Of a DNA stretch of 64,000 nucleotides, positions 26,986 through 37,763 are shown one piece after another. The translations under genes and the position numbers were made by a program. The DNA lies in contig NZ_JAJAQI010000003.1 in the NCBI RefSeq assembly GCF_020523605.1, forward strand, positions 124,001-188,000, given 5' to 3'. Numbering within the stretch: the first letter of the stretch is position 1; each line of letters begins with the position of its first letter. The notes below the pieces were generated by a model, which saw nothing but the letters and a program-made list of their open reading frames with translations, searched no databases and had not been told where the DNA came from. Source of the DNA: Roseicella aerolata (GTDB taxonomy: Bacteria > Pseudomonadota > Alphaproteobacteria > Acetobacterales > Acetobacteraceae).

Positions 26986-28416
26986 ATGTCAGGGCAGAAG
27001 CCGCGCACTCTCTTCGACAAGATCTGGGACGCCCATGTGGTGGAGACGCTCCCGGACGGCACGGCGCTGCTCTACATCGACCTCCACCTGACCCATGAGG
27101 TGACGACGCCGCAGGCCTTCGACGGCCTGCGCCAGGCCGGCCGCAAGGTCCGGCGGCCGGAGGCGACGCTCGCCGTCATCGACCACAACATCGCCACCGA
27201 TGCCTCCCGCTACACCGGTATCGAGGACCCCGAGAGCCGGGTGCAGGTCGAGACGCTGGAGCGGAACGTCCAGGAATTCGGCGTGCCCTTCATCCCGCTG
27301 CTCGACCAGCGCCAGGGCATCGTCCATGTCATCGGGCCGGAGCTGGGCCGTTCGCTCCCCGGCATGACGATCGTCTGCGGCGACAGCCACACCTCCACGC
27401 ATGGTGCCATGGGCGCGCTGGCCTTCGGCATCGGCACCTCGGAGGTCGAGCATGTGCTCGCCACCCAGACGCTGCTGCAGAAGCCGGCCAGGAACATGCA
27501 GGTGCTGGTGGAGGGCAACCTCGCCCTCGGCTGCACCGCCAAGGACATCGTGCTGGCGATCATCGGGAAGATCGGCACGGCGGGCGGCACCGGCCATGTC
27601 ATCGAATTCGCCGGCGACGCGATCCGCGCGCTCGACATGGCCGGCCGCATGACGGTCTGCAACATGTCGATCGAGGGCGGCGCCCGGGCCGGCATGGTCG
27701 CGCCGGACCAGACCACCTACGATTATGTCCGCACCCGCCCGATGGCCCCGAAGGGCGAGGCGCTGGAGCGCGCGATCGAGTACTGGAAGACGCTGCCGAC
27801 CGATGCGGGCGCGCATTTCGACAAGGTGGTGAAGCTGGCGGCGCATGAGATCGCGCCGCAGGTCACCTGGGGCACCAGCCCGGAAGACGTGCTGCCGATC
27901 ACCGGCATCGTCCCGAACCCGGAGGAGGCGGCGGACGAGGCGCGGCGCGAGCAGATGCGCCGCAAGATGCAGTATATGGGCCTCCAGCCCGGCCAGCGCC
28001 TGCAGGACTTGAAGGTGGACGTGGTCTTCGTCGGCTCGTGCACCAACAGCCGCATCGAGGACATCCGCGCCGCCGCCGCCGTCGCCCGCGGCCGCAAGGT
28101 GGCGGAGGGCGTGCGCGCCATGGTGGTCCCCGGCTCCGGCCTCGTGAAGGCGCAGGCCGAGGAGGAGGGGCTGGACCGCATCCTGCAGGAGGCGGGCTTC
28201 GAGTGGCGCGAGGCCGGCTGCTCCATGTGCCTCGGCATGAACCCGGACAAGCTGACGCCCGGCCAGCGCTGCGCCAGCACCAGCAACCGGAATTTCGAGG
28301 GGCGTCAGGGCCCCGGCGGCCGCACGCATCTGCTCTCGCCCGCCATGGCGGCGGCGGCGGCGATCGCCGGCCACCTGGCCGATGTCCGCGACTTCCAGCC
28401 CCAGCAAGCCCAGTAA
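26986..28416 (+). CDS. leuC: 3-isopropylmalate dehydratase large subunit
   Basis: A 476-residue aconitase-family subunit that isomerises 2- to 3-isopropylmalate in leucine synthesis. It has [13 protein letters not shown]-like N-terminus (here [13 protein letters not shown]), the [19 protein letters not shown] block, and the 4Fe-4S cysteines in [12 protein letters not shown] and [12 protein letters not shown]. The length is normal. It stands 60 bp after rplS and is followed by leuD and leuB in one direction. Confidence 0.98.
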   Translation: MSGQKPRTLFDKIWDAHVVETLPDGTALLYIDLHLTHEVTTPQAFDGLRQAGRKVRRPEATLAVIDHNIATDASRYTGIEDPESRVQVETLERNVQEFGVPFIPLLDQRQGIVHVIGPELGRSLPGMTIVCGDSHTSTHGAMGALAFGIGTSEVEHVLATQTLLQKPARNMQVLVEGNLALGCTAKDIVLAIIGKIGTAGGTGHVIEFAGDAIRALDMAGRMTVCNMSIEGGARAGMVAPDQTTYDYVRTRPMAPKGEALERAIEYWKTLPTDAGAHFDKVVKLAAHEIAPQVTWGTSPEDVLPITGIVPNPEEAADEARREQMRRKMQYMGLQPGQRLQDLKVDVVFVGSCTNSRIEDIRAAAAVARGRKVAEGVRAMVVPGSGLVKAQAEEEGLDRILQEAGFEWREAGCSMCLGMNPDKLTPGQRCASTSNRNFEGRQGPGGRTHLLSPAMAAAAAIAGHLADVRDFQPQQAQ

Positions 28417-28430
28417 GGGGGGACCGTGTG

Positions 28431-29045
28431 ATGCAGGCCTTCACCAAGCTCACCGGCATCGCCGCGCCGCTGCCCAAGGCGAATGTGGACACGGACCAGA
28501 TCATCCCGGCCCGCTTCCTCAAGTCCATCAGCCGCACCGGCTTTGGCAAGAACCTCTTCGCCAATTTCCGGTACCGGGAGGACGGGTCGGAGAACCCCGA
28601 CTTCGTCCTGAACCAGGAGCCCTATCGAAAGGCCGAGATCCTCATCGCCTTCGAGAATTTCGGCTGTGGTTCGAGCCGTGAGCACGCGCCCTGGGCGCTG
28701 CTGGATTTCGGCATCCGCTGCGTCATCGCGCCGGACTTCGCCGACATCTTCCACAACAACAGCTTCAAGAACGGCGTCCTGCCGGTGCGGCTGCCGCGGG
28801 AGGTCTGCGAGCAGCTCATGGAGGATGCGCGGATGGGCGGCAATGCGCGCCTCACCGTGGATCTGGAGCGCGAGGTGGTGGTGCGGCCGAACGGGGAGGA
28901 GATTCCCTTCAAGATCGACCCGCTGCGCCGGCACCTGCTGCTGAACGGGCTCGACGATATCGGCCAGACCCTGCAGCACGCCTCCGCCATCGATGCCTAT
29001 GAGGCGAAGCGGAAGGCGTCCCAGCCCTGGCTCGCCGGCGGCTGA
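28431..29045 (+). CDS. leuD: 3-isopropylmalate dehydratase small subunit
   Basis: A 204-residue swivelling-domain subunit of isopropylmalate isomerase. It shows [20 protein letters not shown] and the [16 protein letters not shown] signature that contacts substrate. The ATG at 28431 follows AAGGGGGGA; a GTG three bases earlier is also in frame. Confidence 0.97.
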   Translation: MQAFTKLTGIAAPLPKANVDTDQIIPARFLKSISRTGFGKNLFANFRYREDGSENPDFVLNQEPYRKAEILIAFENFGCGSSREHAPWALLDFGIRCVIAPDFADIFHNNSFKNGVLPVRLPREVCEQLMEDARMGGNARLTVDLEREVVVRPNGEEIPFKIDPLRRHLLLNGLDDIGQTLQHASAIDAYEAKRKASQPWLAGG

Positions 29046-29109
29046 TCGCCGCCGTCTTTCGCACCCCCTGCTGACGCCGTCCGCGGGGCGGCGAGGACGG
29101 AGACGACCA

Positions 29110-30225
29110 ATGCCTGCCAACAAGAAGCTTCTGGTCCTGCCGGGCGACGGCATCGGGCCGGAGGTCATGGGTGAAGTGCGCCGGATCATCGACTGGATGG
29201 ACCGGCGCCGCAGCCTCTCCTTCGAGATCGAGGAAGGCCTGGTCGGCGGCGGCGCCATTGATGCCGTCGGCTCGCCCTGCCCGGACGAGACCGTGGCGAA
29301 GGCCAGGGCGGCCGATGCCGTGCTCTTCGGCAGCGTCGGCGGCCCGAAATGGGACAGCCTGCCCTTCGAGCAGCGGCCGGAACTCGGCATCCTGCGGCTG
29401 CGCAAGGATCTCGGCCTGTTCGCCAATCTCCGCCCGGCCGTGGTGCTCGATCCGCTGGTCGAGGCCTCCTCGCTGAAGCCCGACATCGTCCGTGGCGTCG
29501 ATATCATGGTGGTGCGGGAGACGGTGGGCGGCGTCTATTTCGGCGAGCCGCGCGGCGTCGAGACCCTGCCCGACGGCAAGCGCCGCGGCTTCGACACCGA
29601 TGTCTATCATGAGGACGAGATCGCCCGCGTCGCCCGCGTCGCCTTCGACCTGGCGCGCAAGCGCCGCAACAAGGTGACCAGCGTCGAGAAGGCCAATGTC
29701 ATGCAGTCCGGCCGCCTCTGGCGCGCCGTGGTCGGCGAGGTGCACAAGGCCGAGTATCCGGACGTGCAGCTCGAGAACATGTATGCCGACAACTGCGCCA
29801 TGCAGCTCTGCAGCCGTCCCAAGCAGTTCGACGTCATCCTCGGCAACAACCTGTTCGGCGACGTGCTGTCCGATCTGGCGGCGGCGCTGACCGGCTCGCT
29901 CGGCATGCTGCCCTCGGCGACGCTCGGCGCGGTGGACCCCACCACGGGCAAGCGCCACGCGCTCTATGAGCCGATCCATGGCTCGGCCCCGGACATCGCC
30001 GGCAAGGGCGTGGCCAATCCCTGTGCCCAGATGCTTTCCTTCGCCATGCTGCTGCGCTGGTCCTTCGGCCTGGAGGAGGATGCGAAGCTGCTGGAGGCGG
30101 CGATCGAAAAGGTCCTCGCCGGCGGCCTCCGCACCGCTGACATCATGCAGCCCGGCATGGCCCGCGTCGGCACCTCCGTGATGGGCGAGGCCGTGGTGCG
30201 CGAGCTGGAGAAGCTTTCCGCCTGA
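29110..30225 (+). CDS. leuB: 3-isopropylmalate dehydrogenase
   Basis: A 371-residue NAD-dependent dehydrogenase that converts 3-isopropylmalate to 2-oxoisocaproate precursor. It has [14 protein letters not shown], the [19 protein letters not shown] substrate loop, the tyrosine in [15 protein letters not shown], and the signature [19 protein letters not shown] with metal-binding aspartates. [14 protein letters not shown] completes the NAD site. It closes the leuCDB run; leuA is not in the window. Confidence 0.98.
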   Translation: MPANKKLLVLPGDGIGPEVMGEVRRIIDWMDRRRSLSFEIEEGLVGGGAIDAVGSPCPDETVAKARAADAVLFGSVGGPKWDSLPFEQRPELGILRLRKDLGLFANLRPAVVLDPLVEASSLKPDIVRGVDIMVVRETVGGVYFGEPRGVETLPDGKRRGFDTDVYHEDEIARVARVAFDLARKRRNKVTSVEKANVMQSGRLWRAVVGEVHKAEYPDVQLENMYADNCAMQLCSRPKQFDVILGNNLFGDVLSDLAAALTGSLGMLPSATLGAVDPTTGKRHALYEPIHGSAPDIAGKGVANPCAQMLSFAMLLRWSFGLEEDAKLLEAAIEKVLAGGLRTADIMQPGMARVGTSVMGEAVVRELEKLSA

Positions 30226-30231
30226 GTCCAC

Positions 30232-30259
30232 CGCCCGGCCGCGACACCGCGGCCGGGCG
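30232..30259 (+). terminator. Terminator-like hairpin after leuB
   Basis: A perfect 12-bp stem (CGCCCGGCCGCG / CGCGGCCGGGCG) with an ACAC loop begins 6 bp after the leuB stop. It lacks a T run but is well placed to end the leuCDB transcript before the tRNA genes. Confidence 0.6.
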
Positions 30260-30340
30260 ATACGCCTGCGGGCGAGAGAAGGGGGTTGCGCGGCATCGCC
30301 GCCTCCGCTATTTCGCCCGCCTCGCCGCAAGGCGGAATGC

Positions 30341-30417
30341 GCGCCCGTAGCTCAGCTGGATAGAGCACCAGACTACGAATCTGGGGGTCAGGAGTTCGAA
30401 TCTCTTCGGGCGCGCCA
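30341..30417 (+). tRNA. tRNA-Arg (anticodon ACG), copy 1
   Basis: A 77-nt tRNA with acceptor GCGCCCG/CGGGCGC, anticodon loop CTACGAA (ACG), TTCGAAT T-loop and an encoded CCA end. It reads CGU/CGC/CGA codons after A34 deamination. Confidence 0.96.
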
Positions 30418-30448
30418 TTTTCCCTTGCTGCGTTTCATTCTGGTTCAG

Positions 30449-30525
30449 GCGCCCGTAGCTCAGCTGGATAGAGCACCAGACTACGAATCTGGGGGTCAGA
30501 GGTTCGAATCCTTTCGGGCGCGCCA
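30449..30525 (+). tRNA. tRNA-Arg (anticodon ACG), copy 2
   Basis: A near-identical second tRNA-Arg(ACG), 77 nt with encoded CCA, 31 bp after the first. It differs from copy 1 in the T-stem (AGAGG/CCTTT instead of AGGAG/CTCTT), and both stems pair. Confidence 0.95.
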
Positions 30526-30551
30526 GTTTCCTCCCTATATTCCTCTCCGGG

Positions 30552-30625
30552 GCGCCCGTAGCTCAACCGGATAGAGCACCAGACTTCGGATCTGGGGGTT
30601 AGGGGTTCAAATCCTCTCGGGCGCG
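30552..30625 (+). tRNA. tRNA-Arg (anticodon TCG), no encoded CCA
   Basis: A third arginine tRNA in the tandem set, 74 nt to the discriminator G. The anticodon loop CTTCGGA gives TCG. The D-arm reads GCTCAACCGGATAGAGC and the T-arm AGGGG-TTCAAAT-CCTCT; all stems pair. Unlike its neighbours it is followed by CTG, not CCA, so the end must be added by CCA-adding enzyme. It likely arose by duplication and anticodon change. Confidence 0.85.
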
Positions 30626-31262
30626 CTGCCCTTTGCCGCTGGGTGCCAAGGGCTTCCGGGTTGATCTGTTCCTCGCGGCTGTCTTGACCCTCTGCGGGCG
30701 TTCCATACAGGCGCCGCGGCCGCGGCGCTCCTCTACCGCCGGGGGCTCCCACAGGCGGCCCGCCTTGCCGTACTTCGCGCTCCTGCGCAGGACCGAGCAG
30801 TGGCAGCGGCCGGATCATGTTCGGAGGGCTCCATTGCTCACGAAAGCGTCATTCTACTGATCGGCCGCGAGGTCCAGCGACGTGGCCGGATGCATGCTGC
30901 GGGCGGAGCTCAAGGTGTGGCGCCAGCCCAGCCCCGGGCTGAGGATCAGGTAAGGCCAGTCCGGCCCGCTACTGCCGCCGCATCCAACACTGGCGGCGGT
31001 AGCGGGCCTGCGTGGCGAGGTGCGCTCCTGGACCGGCTGGCACCGCCACCTCACCCTGGCCATGCTCGCGCATGCCTGTCCCGCTGTCCTGCGCAAGGGC
31101 GCCATCGGACGGAGAGGACAGCGCCGACCTGCTGCCCGTCACCGTCCCGGAGGTCCGCCGCCTGCTCTGGCACCTCCTCTGGGATCAGCCGCCAGGGCAG
31201 AGATCGTGCTGCACTGGTCGGCCTGGCGCAGACGGACCCGCCATGATCAGGTCCGGTACTAC
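30626..31262. other. Non-coding region holding a transposase remnant
   Basis: No intact gene is supported here. The left part (30626 to about 30990) holds nothing I can identify. The right part encodes broken pieces of an IS701-type transposase, listed separately, and the region ends at a 102-nt repeat element. Confidence 0.6.
31000..31262 (+). pseudogene. IS701-family transposase remnant (C-terminal fragment)
   Basis: Three reading frames together give the C-terminal region of an IS701-type transposase: EVRSWTGWHRHLTLAMLAHA in one frame, EDSADLLPVTVPEVRRLLWH in a second, and EIVLHWSAWRRR back in the first. At least two frameshifts break it, and the catalytic N-terminal part is absent. The identity rests on my recognition of the WHRHLTLAMLAHA and PEVRRLLW motifs. 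It is a dead relic between the tRNA cluster and obgE. Confidence 0.65.
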
Positions 31263-32575
<1,313 letters not shown>

Positions 32576-32589
32576 TTACCCGCCGGAGC

Positions 32590-32859
32590 CTATTCGGCCG
32601 CCTGCGGCAGCGGCTCGACCGAGACGGCGACCCGGCCCTCGGCCTTGCGCTCGAATTTCACCCGGCCGTCGATCGCGGCGTGCAGGGAGTGCGTGCGGCC
32701 GACATAGACATGGCGGCCCGGCAGCATCTTGGTGCCGCGCTGGGTCACGATGATGTTGCCCGCGCTGACGGCCTGGCCGCCGAACAGCTTCACGCCGAGG
32801 CGCTTGCCGGCGCTGTCGCGCCCGTTGCGGGAGGAACCGCCGGCCTTCTTGTGTGCCAT
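32590..32859 (-). CDS. rpmA: 50S ribosomal protein L27
   Basis: An 89-residue L27 beginning [20 protein letters not shown], the invariant N-terminus that reaches the peptidyl transferase centre, followed by [15 protein letters not shown]. It lies 13 bp after rplU on the minus strand. Confidence 0.98.
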   Translation of the reverse strand: MAHKKAGGSSRNGRDSAGKRLGVKLFGGQAVSAGNIIVTQRGTKMLPGRHVYVGRTHSLHAAIDGRVKFERKAEGRVAVSVEPLPQAAE

Positions 32860-32872
32860 CGTCCTATCTCCT

Positions 32873-33190
32873 TCAGGCGGCCGCGATATCGGCGATGCGG
32901 ACCACGGTCAGGTCCTGGCGATGGCCGCGCTTGCGCCGGTAGTTCTGGCGGCGCTTCTTCTTGAAGATGATCACCTTGTCGCCGCGGGTCTGCTCGACCA
33001 CCGTGGCGGTGACGGTGGCGCCCGGAACGGTGGGGGCGCCGAGGGTCAGGCCGGCCTCACCGCCGACGGCCAGCACGTCGTGGAAGGTGATGGTGGCGCC
33101 GGGCTCGGCCTCCAGCTTCTCCACCGTCAGGACGGCGTTCGGCGTCACCCGGTACTGCTTTCCGCCGGTGCGGATCACTGCGAAGGTCAT
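32873..33190 (-). CDS. rplU: 50S ribosomal protein L21
   Basis: A 105-residue L21. It starts [15 protein letters not shown] and carries the [20 protein letters not shown] basic strand typical of the family. It is the first gene of the rplU-rpmA-obgE group; its promoter must lie in 33191-33435, a G/C-rich gap with no clear boxes. Confidence 0.97.
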   Translation of the reverse strand: MTFAVIRTGGKQYRVTPNAVLTVEKLEAEPGATITFHDVLAVGGEAGLTLGAPTVPGATVTATVVEQTRGDKVIIFKKKRRQNYRRKRGHRQDLTVVRIADIAAA

Positions 33191-33435
33191 CGTGCGGCCC
33201 CACCTGGTCGCGCCAGGATTCCGTGCCGAGGCGGCACCGCCCCGGAAGACTCTGTGAAACACTCGGCCGTAAGCGGCCGCCGGCGGCACGAGGGCGCCGC
33301 CGGGAGGCGCGGCTTATAGCGGCGGGGGGCACCGGGCGTCAACGCCGTGTTGCGCCGGCGCGGGGAATCTGGGGCGGCGCCGGAAGGGCGTTGCACCCGG
33401 CCGCCGCTGCCCTTATAGGGCGGCGCCTGCCCCGC

Positions 33436-33525
<90 letters not shown>

Positions 33526-33946
33526 TCAACCCTAGGTTTTCTGCGGCTTTCAGCCCGATTTGGGGCGGCTTACCCCATTCCTTACCCCATCCGCCGCTCG
33601 CGCTAGGCTGCGATAACGTGCGACGGCATGGGATATTGGCGCCGCGGCGTGTCGTCCCATCGGGGTTCCGGAGACGATGCCCGGACCGGAAACCCCCCTC
33701 CCGGTTTTTGGTCCCCGCGCGAATGCAGCCCCGGTTCGGTCCGCACCCGGGGTACCGTTAGGGATTCGAGCCCCCCGGTGGCGTATCCACCAAGCCGTGG
33801 CCTAGGGGCTTGGACGGCGCAGGCGCCTTTGAAATGGGCCCCGGGAATAATCAAAGGGGCTCGAAAATCTGTGCGTGGGGGTTGATGCGGTTCCAGCCCC
33901 TCCGCCCGCCAGAGATTTGACCGCCCCCCTCCCGGCGCCTCGCCGC
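33526..33946. other. Left end of element, no gene
   Basis: About 420 bp with no convincing coding sequence. It contains a pair of TACCCCAT(T) motifs at 33571 and 33583 that recurs at the right end. The rest looks like untranslated trailer of the element's operon. Confidence 0.5.
33571..33590 (+). repeat. Left pair of TACCCCATT motifs
   Basis: TACCCCATT at 33571-33579 and TACCCCAT at 33583-33590, 12 bp apart start to start, 46 bp inside the attL core. The same pair with the same spacing and orientation is at 41148-41168. These are plausible arm-type integrase sites. Confidence 0.55.
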
Positions 33947-34225
33947 TCAGGACAGCAGCCGCTCCCAAACCGTCCCGCGCTCGGCCTCCGCCGCCGCGGC
34001 CTCGGCCGCAGCCTTCTTGCCAGGTGCCTCCATCTTCGCATGGAGGTAGGGCAGCGCCGCGATTGCCGCCCGGTCCCGCCGCGCCGGATCGGCATTAGGG
34101 TCGCGCATAATGGACAGCAGGTAGGCCAGCGGATCCGCATCGCCGGCCGCCACCATCTGCGGAAGCCGCATCGTCGTGCTGCCCTTCGGCCGCCCAGCGC
34201 CAGGCCGGTATCCGCCTTTCGGCAT
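33947..34225 (-). CDS. Small terminase-like phage protein
   Basis: A 92-residue protein beginning MPKGGYRPGAGRPKGST, an AT-hook-like basic motif common at the start of small phage terminase-type proteins. The second half, DPLAYLLSIMRDPNADPARR followed by AAIAALPYLHAKM, matches proteins found next to large terminases in prophages. I chose the ATG at 34225, which has GGAGG 5 nt upstream, rather than the GTG at 34240. If it is a terS homologue, it could redirect a helper phage's packaging to this element, but no terL is present. Function is inferred. Confidence 0.6.
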   Translation of the reverse strand: MPKGGYRPGAGRPKGSTTMRLPQMVAAGDADPLAYLLSIMRDPNADPARRDRAAIAALPYLHAKMEAPGKKAAAEAAAAEAERGTVWERLLS

Positions 34226-34236
34226 GTCGTCCTCCA

Positions 34237-34668
34237 TCACGTCCTGACTTCCACCACCTCACCCGCTGGCAGATGCGCGGGCGGGTGGCAGGTCCAACAG
34301 GCCCAGCCGGTGGGGGCCTTTGCCTCCCGCCACCATCGCCCGCCGGATCGGTCGAACCGGCCGCAGCATGAACACCAGGCGCCCGGCGGCGGCATCGCCT
34401 CCGCGCCGGCCCATGCTGGCGGGCGCTGGGGGCGAATGTGCATGTCCGGGGAGGCAGCCTTTGAAGGGGGCGCCGTAGGGCGCTCCCCAATATCCCCACA
34501 ATCACCAGAATGGGCGCGCGCCTCGTCCTCTCCCCCCTGAGGCGCCGCCTCCCCAGAATCCGCAATATCCCCGGAACCGGCAGGCAGGCAGGCCGCGAGT
34601 GCGGGGGTGGGAGGCTCCGCACGGGCGCGAAAGGCGGCGAGCCATCGGCTCACCGGACCACCTGCCAC
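34237..34668 (-). CDS. Small protein with CxxC motifs
   Basis: A 143-residue protein of unknown function. The C-terminal half holds two cysteine pairs, WCSCCGRFDR and GWACWTCHPP, with a nearby histidine, which suggests a zinc ribbon. The N-terminal half is Ala/Pro-rich and low in complexity. It overlaps the DUF3987 gene by 19 bp upstream, and its stop touches the alternative start of the next gene, so it belongs to the same transcript. Confidence 0.6.
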   Translation of the reverse strand: MAGGPVSRWLAAFRARAEPPTPALAACLPAGSGDIADSGEAAPQGGEDEARAHSGDCGDIGERPTAPPSKAASPDMHIRPQRPPAWAGAEAMPPPGAWCSCCGRFDRSGGRWWREAKAPTGWACWTCHPPAHLPAGEVVEVRT

Positions 34669-36149
34669 AGTCGGGGGTTCACCCGGTGGTCCTGCCGCGG
34701 GCGGCCGGGTCCGCCGCTCGGCAGCGCCGGCAAGAGCACATCCTCGGCTGCCAGCACCGCCACCGCGGCCTTCACCGTATCGGCTTTCGTAAGGCCCGGC
34801 AGGCCAGGGGTGTCGCGGATCGCCCGCTCATTCACCACTGCCGGCCGCTTCGCCACGATCCAGCGCAGCAGCGTCCGGGCGTGCCGTTCGTCCTGGCCCA
34901 AGGCGCCGTCCCCGAAGGCCCGCGCCGCCATGGGCAGGAAGTAGCCGTCCATCAGGCCGCAGGCCGCTTCCGCCGCACGGGCGGAGATGCGGCAGGGCGG
35001 GGGCGTCTCGGCCGGGCCGGCACACCACCACAGATGCTCAAGCAGCAGCGCGAGACGCACCGCCTGGCCCCGCGCCTTGCCCAGCGCCCCCAGCATGAGG
35101 CCGGCGCTTTCTTCCTCCCGCGCCGCCCATTCCCCGCCGGCTTGCTCGATCACCGCCGCCGCGTCGTCGTCGAAGGAGAGGTAGAAGGGGCGTGGCGGGC
35201 CGTCATCCTCGGCCACCATGGGGAGGGCGGCGAGGCGGCGCAGCGCGTCGCGCATCGCATCCGGCGCGGCGGCACGCTGGGGGCGCCGAAAGGGGCGCGG
35301 TTCCGGCCAGAGCCACAGGAACCGGACCGCGAAGCCGTCATCCGCCCCCTTCATCACCTCGCGCAGCCGCTCCGGCTGGATGGTCCCCAGGAGGGAGAGG
35401 CCGAAGCGCGGGACGTGGATCGGCTCGGGGTGCTTCACCCGGTCCACGGTCTTGGGCGGCGCGTTGTAGCTTTCGAGCCAGGCCGCGCGGTCCCCGCCCA
35501 TGCCGCCGCTGTTGTACTTCTCGAACCCCGCGATCCAGGCGGCCAGCTCGTCACGGTGCAGCAGCAGGCCGCGCGGGAGATCGCGCAGCAGGGTTGCCAC
35601 CGCCTCAAGCGTCGGATCGTTGGTGACGATGCGCGGCCGGCTCGGCTTCTCCGGTTCCTGCGCCGCTTCCGGCATCAGCGGGGGCGGGGTGTTGTCCTTG
35701 GCCGCGGCCTTCACTTCGCGTTCCCAGATGGCGCGGCGCTCCTTCGCCTCGGCCGCCGCTGTCTCCCAGGCGCGAAGGGCCGCCGCGTGCCCGCTGCCCA
35801 TCTCGCGCTCGATATCGGGCAGCACGTCGCGCAGCGTGGCATTGATGCCGGGCGACTTGCCGGCGCTGGGGTTGCCGATGGCACCAAGCCAGAGGAACGG
35901 CGGCTCGCGCCAGCCATGCCAGGGCGAGGCCCACCGGCTGTTGCCGATCAAGGCCGATGCGGCGCCCATCAGGCCGGCAGCGATGTAGTCCGGCGGCGCC
36001 GCAGCGCCCTCGGCCGCTTCTTCAATGCGGGCGGACCACCATGGGCCGAACACGTCGAGAGGCAGCAGCGGCGCCGGCTGCCGGTCGCGCAGCAGCGCGA
36101 GCGAAGGTTCCGGCAACTCGATTTCCTGAATGGTGAAGCCGTCAGCCAT
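34650..36149 (-). CDS. DUF3987 (primase-helicase-like) protein
   Basis: A 499-residue protein recognised as DUF3987. It has a P-loop-like AIGNPSAGKSPG at about residues 91-102, then a DLPRGLLLHRDELAAWIAGF block equivalent to a Walker B region, and GLSLLGTIQPERLREVM. These proteins accompany toprim primases in phages and islands and are thought to act in replication of the element. The ATG at 36149 overlaps the end of the primase gene by 8 bp. Confidence 0.8.
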   Translation of the reverse strand: MADGFTIQEIELPEPSLALLRDRQPAPLLPLDVFGPWWSARIEEAAEGAAAPPDYIAAGLMGAASALIGNSRWASPWHGWREPPFLWLGAIGNPSAGKSPGINATLRDVLPDIEREMGSGHAAALRAWETAAAEAKERRAIWEREVKAAAKDNTPPPLMPEAAQEPEKPSRPRIVTNDPTLEAVATLLRDLPRGLLLHRDELAAWIAGFEKYNSGGMGGDRAAWLESYNAPPKTVDRVKHPEPIHVPRFGLSLLGTIQPERLREVMKGADDGFAVRFLWLWPEPRPFRRPQRAAAPDAMRDALRRLAALPMVAEDDGPPRPFYLSFDDDAAAVIEQAGGEWAAREEESAGLMLGALGKARGQAVRLALLLEHLWWCAGPAETPPPCRISARAAEAACGLMDGYFLPMAARAFGDGALGQDERHARTLLRWIVAKRPAVVNERAIRDTPGLPGLTKADTVKAAVAVLAAEDVLLPALPSGGPGRPRQDHRVNPRLWQVVR

Positions 36150-37035
36150 GGCGCGTCTCCCGCGCCTCAAGGCGGGCGCGCAGCAGGTCGTTGAAGTCGG
36201 TATCCGGGCTGTCAGGGGTGGCGATGCGGACCGCGCGCCCCTCGGCCCGCCAGCGATGCGCGGCGGCATGGGCGGCGCGCTGGCCGGGTGCATCGGGATC
36301 GGCGGCGATCACCACCACCGGGCAGGCCGGCAACGGCGGCAGGGGGAGCACGGCCAGGTTGCCGGCGGAGACTGCGGACCATGCCGCGCCGCCGATCATC
36401 GCCGCGGCGGAGAGGGCGGACTCTATGCCCTCCCCGATTACCAGCGGGGCGCCGTCGCGCGGCGGATCCAGCATGACAGCGCAGCCTGCCACCGGCCCGA
36501 GACTCGCCTTTGCCGGCTCTACCGCGGCCTTGCCGGTGCCATCCGGGCGCAGGAAGGTCCGGTGCACCGCCCGCAGTTCGCCCGTGCGGGTGTCGCGGAT
36601 CGCGGCGAGCATCGCCGGCAGCCGCTTGCCGCCGGCCGGGTGTGGCGTGGCGGGCAGGTAGCGCAGCGCTGCGGACTCGATACCCGGCAGGCCGCGGACA
36701 GCGAGGTAGCGCGCCGCGATGGTGCCGGGCAGCGGCAGGGCTTCATCCCACAGCGCCCGCGCGAAGGCTGATTTCCGGGCCGTGGAGGGCGCCGGCCCCA
36801 TGGGGCGGTCCACACGCTGGGGCGGAATCCCGCCCCGCCCCAGCGCGTGCCGGACCGCAGCCGTGATGCCCTCGCGGTCCTGGCAGGAGGCGCACCACCA
36901 GACGGCGCGGCCCTCCTTCTCCCCGACCACCAAGCCGCTGGCATAGCCGCAGCTCGGGCAGTCGCCGCGCCACTCGCGCCGCATCGGGATGGCGCGCAGC
37001 CCGAGACGGGCGGCAATGTCAGAGGCGGCGATCAT
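36142..37035 (-). CDS. Toprim-domain primase-like protein
   Basis: A 297-residue protein with an N-terminal zinc finger (Cys26, Cys29, Cys48, Cys51 in CPSCG and CASCQ) and a C-terminal toprim domain: LVIGEGIESALSAA carries the conserved Glu, and VVVIAADPDAPGQRAA the DxD pair. This is the organisation of phage and plasmid DNA primases. It likely primes replication of the excised element together with the DUF3987 protein. The start overlaps the stop of the 76-residue gene upstream (ATGA at 37032-37035). Confidence 0.85.
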   Translation of the reverse strand: MIAASDIAARLGLRAIPMRREWRGDCPSCGYASGLVVGEKEGRAVWWCASCQDREGITAAVRHALGRGGIPPQRVDRPMGPAPSTARKSAFARALWDEALPLPGTIAARYLAVRGLPGIESAALRYLPATPHPAGGKRLPAMLAAIRDTRTGELRAVHRTFLRPDGTGKAAVEPAKASLGPVAGCAVMLDPPRDGAPLVIGEGIESALSAAAMIGGAAWSAVSAGNLAVLPLPPLPACPVVVIAADPDAPGQRAAHAAAHRWRAEGRAVRIATPDSPDTDFNDLLRARLEARETRHG

Positions 37036-37262
37036 CGCGGCACCTCCCGCAGCACGGGCGGGAAGGCATCGGCCCCGGCCACCCGGATCATGCCAGGCGA
37101 CAGGCGCCGATAGGCGGCGAGCCTTTCGAGGATGGCGGCGCTGCAACCATGTGCGGCGCCAATCTCGGCCAGCAACTCGGCCAGGGCGCGCGGCCCCAGC
37201 CGATGAACATGCTCGGCACCGCGCCAGAGGCGCAGCATGGCCAGGTCGGGCATGTCAGCCAT
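37032..37262 (-). CDS. Small element protein of unknown function
   Basis: A 76-residue helical protein (MPDLAMLRLWRGAEHVHRLG, then LAELLAEIGAAHGC). No domain is recognised. Tight overlaps with both neighbours (4 bp downstream, 8 bp upstream) support its being translated. Confidence 0.6.
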   Translation of the reverse strand: MADMPDLAMLRLWRGAEHVHRLGPRALAELLAEIGAAHGCSAAILERLAAYRRLSPGMIRVAGADAFPPVLREVPR

Positions 37263-37527
37263 GGGCTCCGGCCTCCATGCGGCGCAGCTCCGCCACCGCC
37301 GCCGCCATGCTGGGGAAGGCGATGGGCAGGCGATGGCCCGGGATCATCAGGCCGGCGCGCGGCTCGCCATTCGCATCGCAGCAGTCGGGCAGCAGCACGA
37401 GACGCGGCAGCGGTCCCGTGCGGAGGATGGGCTTCGGCGGCGGCACCCAATCGAGCAAGGGTGTCGGCGCGAGCATCTTCGGGCGGCGCGGGCGATGCCG
37501 CCGGCCGCAGGTCGGGCAATGGTCCAT
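37255..37527 (-). CDS. Small protein with N-terminal CxxC motif
   Basis: A 90-residue protein beginning MDHCPTCGRRHRPRRPK, a possible half zinc knuckle with a very basic stretch, then DCCDANGEPRAGLMIPG. Function unknown. It overlaps the 76-residue gene by 8 bp. Longer in-frame starts exist upstream but add only low-complexity sequence. Confidence 0.55.
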   Translation of the reverse strand: MDHCPTCGRRHRPRRPKMLAPTPLLDWVPPPKPILRTGPLPRLVLLPDCCDANGEPRAGLMIPGHRLPIAFPSMAAAVAELRRMEAGAHG

Positions 37528-37670
37528 GTGCCTTCGGTCCTTCGCTGGACCGGGGCGAGGGCGCTGGCGCGAGATGCCGGGCTTTGGTATCGGGCGGGCG
37601 CGAAGTAGTCCGCCGATCACCGCAGTCACGCATCCCCGCCGGGCGCCGACAGGCCCCGGCGGTCTGCGTT

Positions 37671-37763
37671 TCAGCACCGCGCCCAGCGCAGCAGCGCAGC
37701 GAGGGCGAGGACGGCGAGCGGTTCGGCCAGCACGGCGAGCGCAGGCAGGTCGGCGCGGATCAC
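37671..37763 (-). CDS. Possible 30-residue hydrophobic peptide
   Basis: A 30-residue frame starting at GTG that overlaps the HTH gene's stop (GTGA at 37760-37763). It encodes a single hydrophobic helix (ALAVLAEPLAVLALAALL) with basic ends. The coupling to the gene upstream is the only support for translation. Confidence 0.3.
   Translation of the reverse strand: MIRADLPALAVLAEPLAVLALAALLRWARC

Noticed and set aside
33603-33968. Open frame at the left end of the integrative element
   Set aside because: No conserved sequence or start signal; the stretch includes the presumed trailer and overlaps the end of the terminase-like gene.
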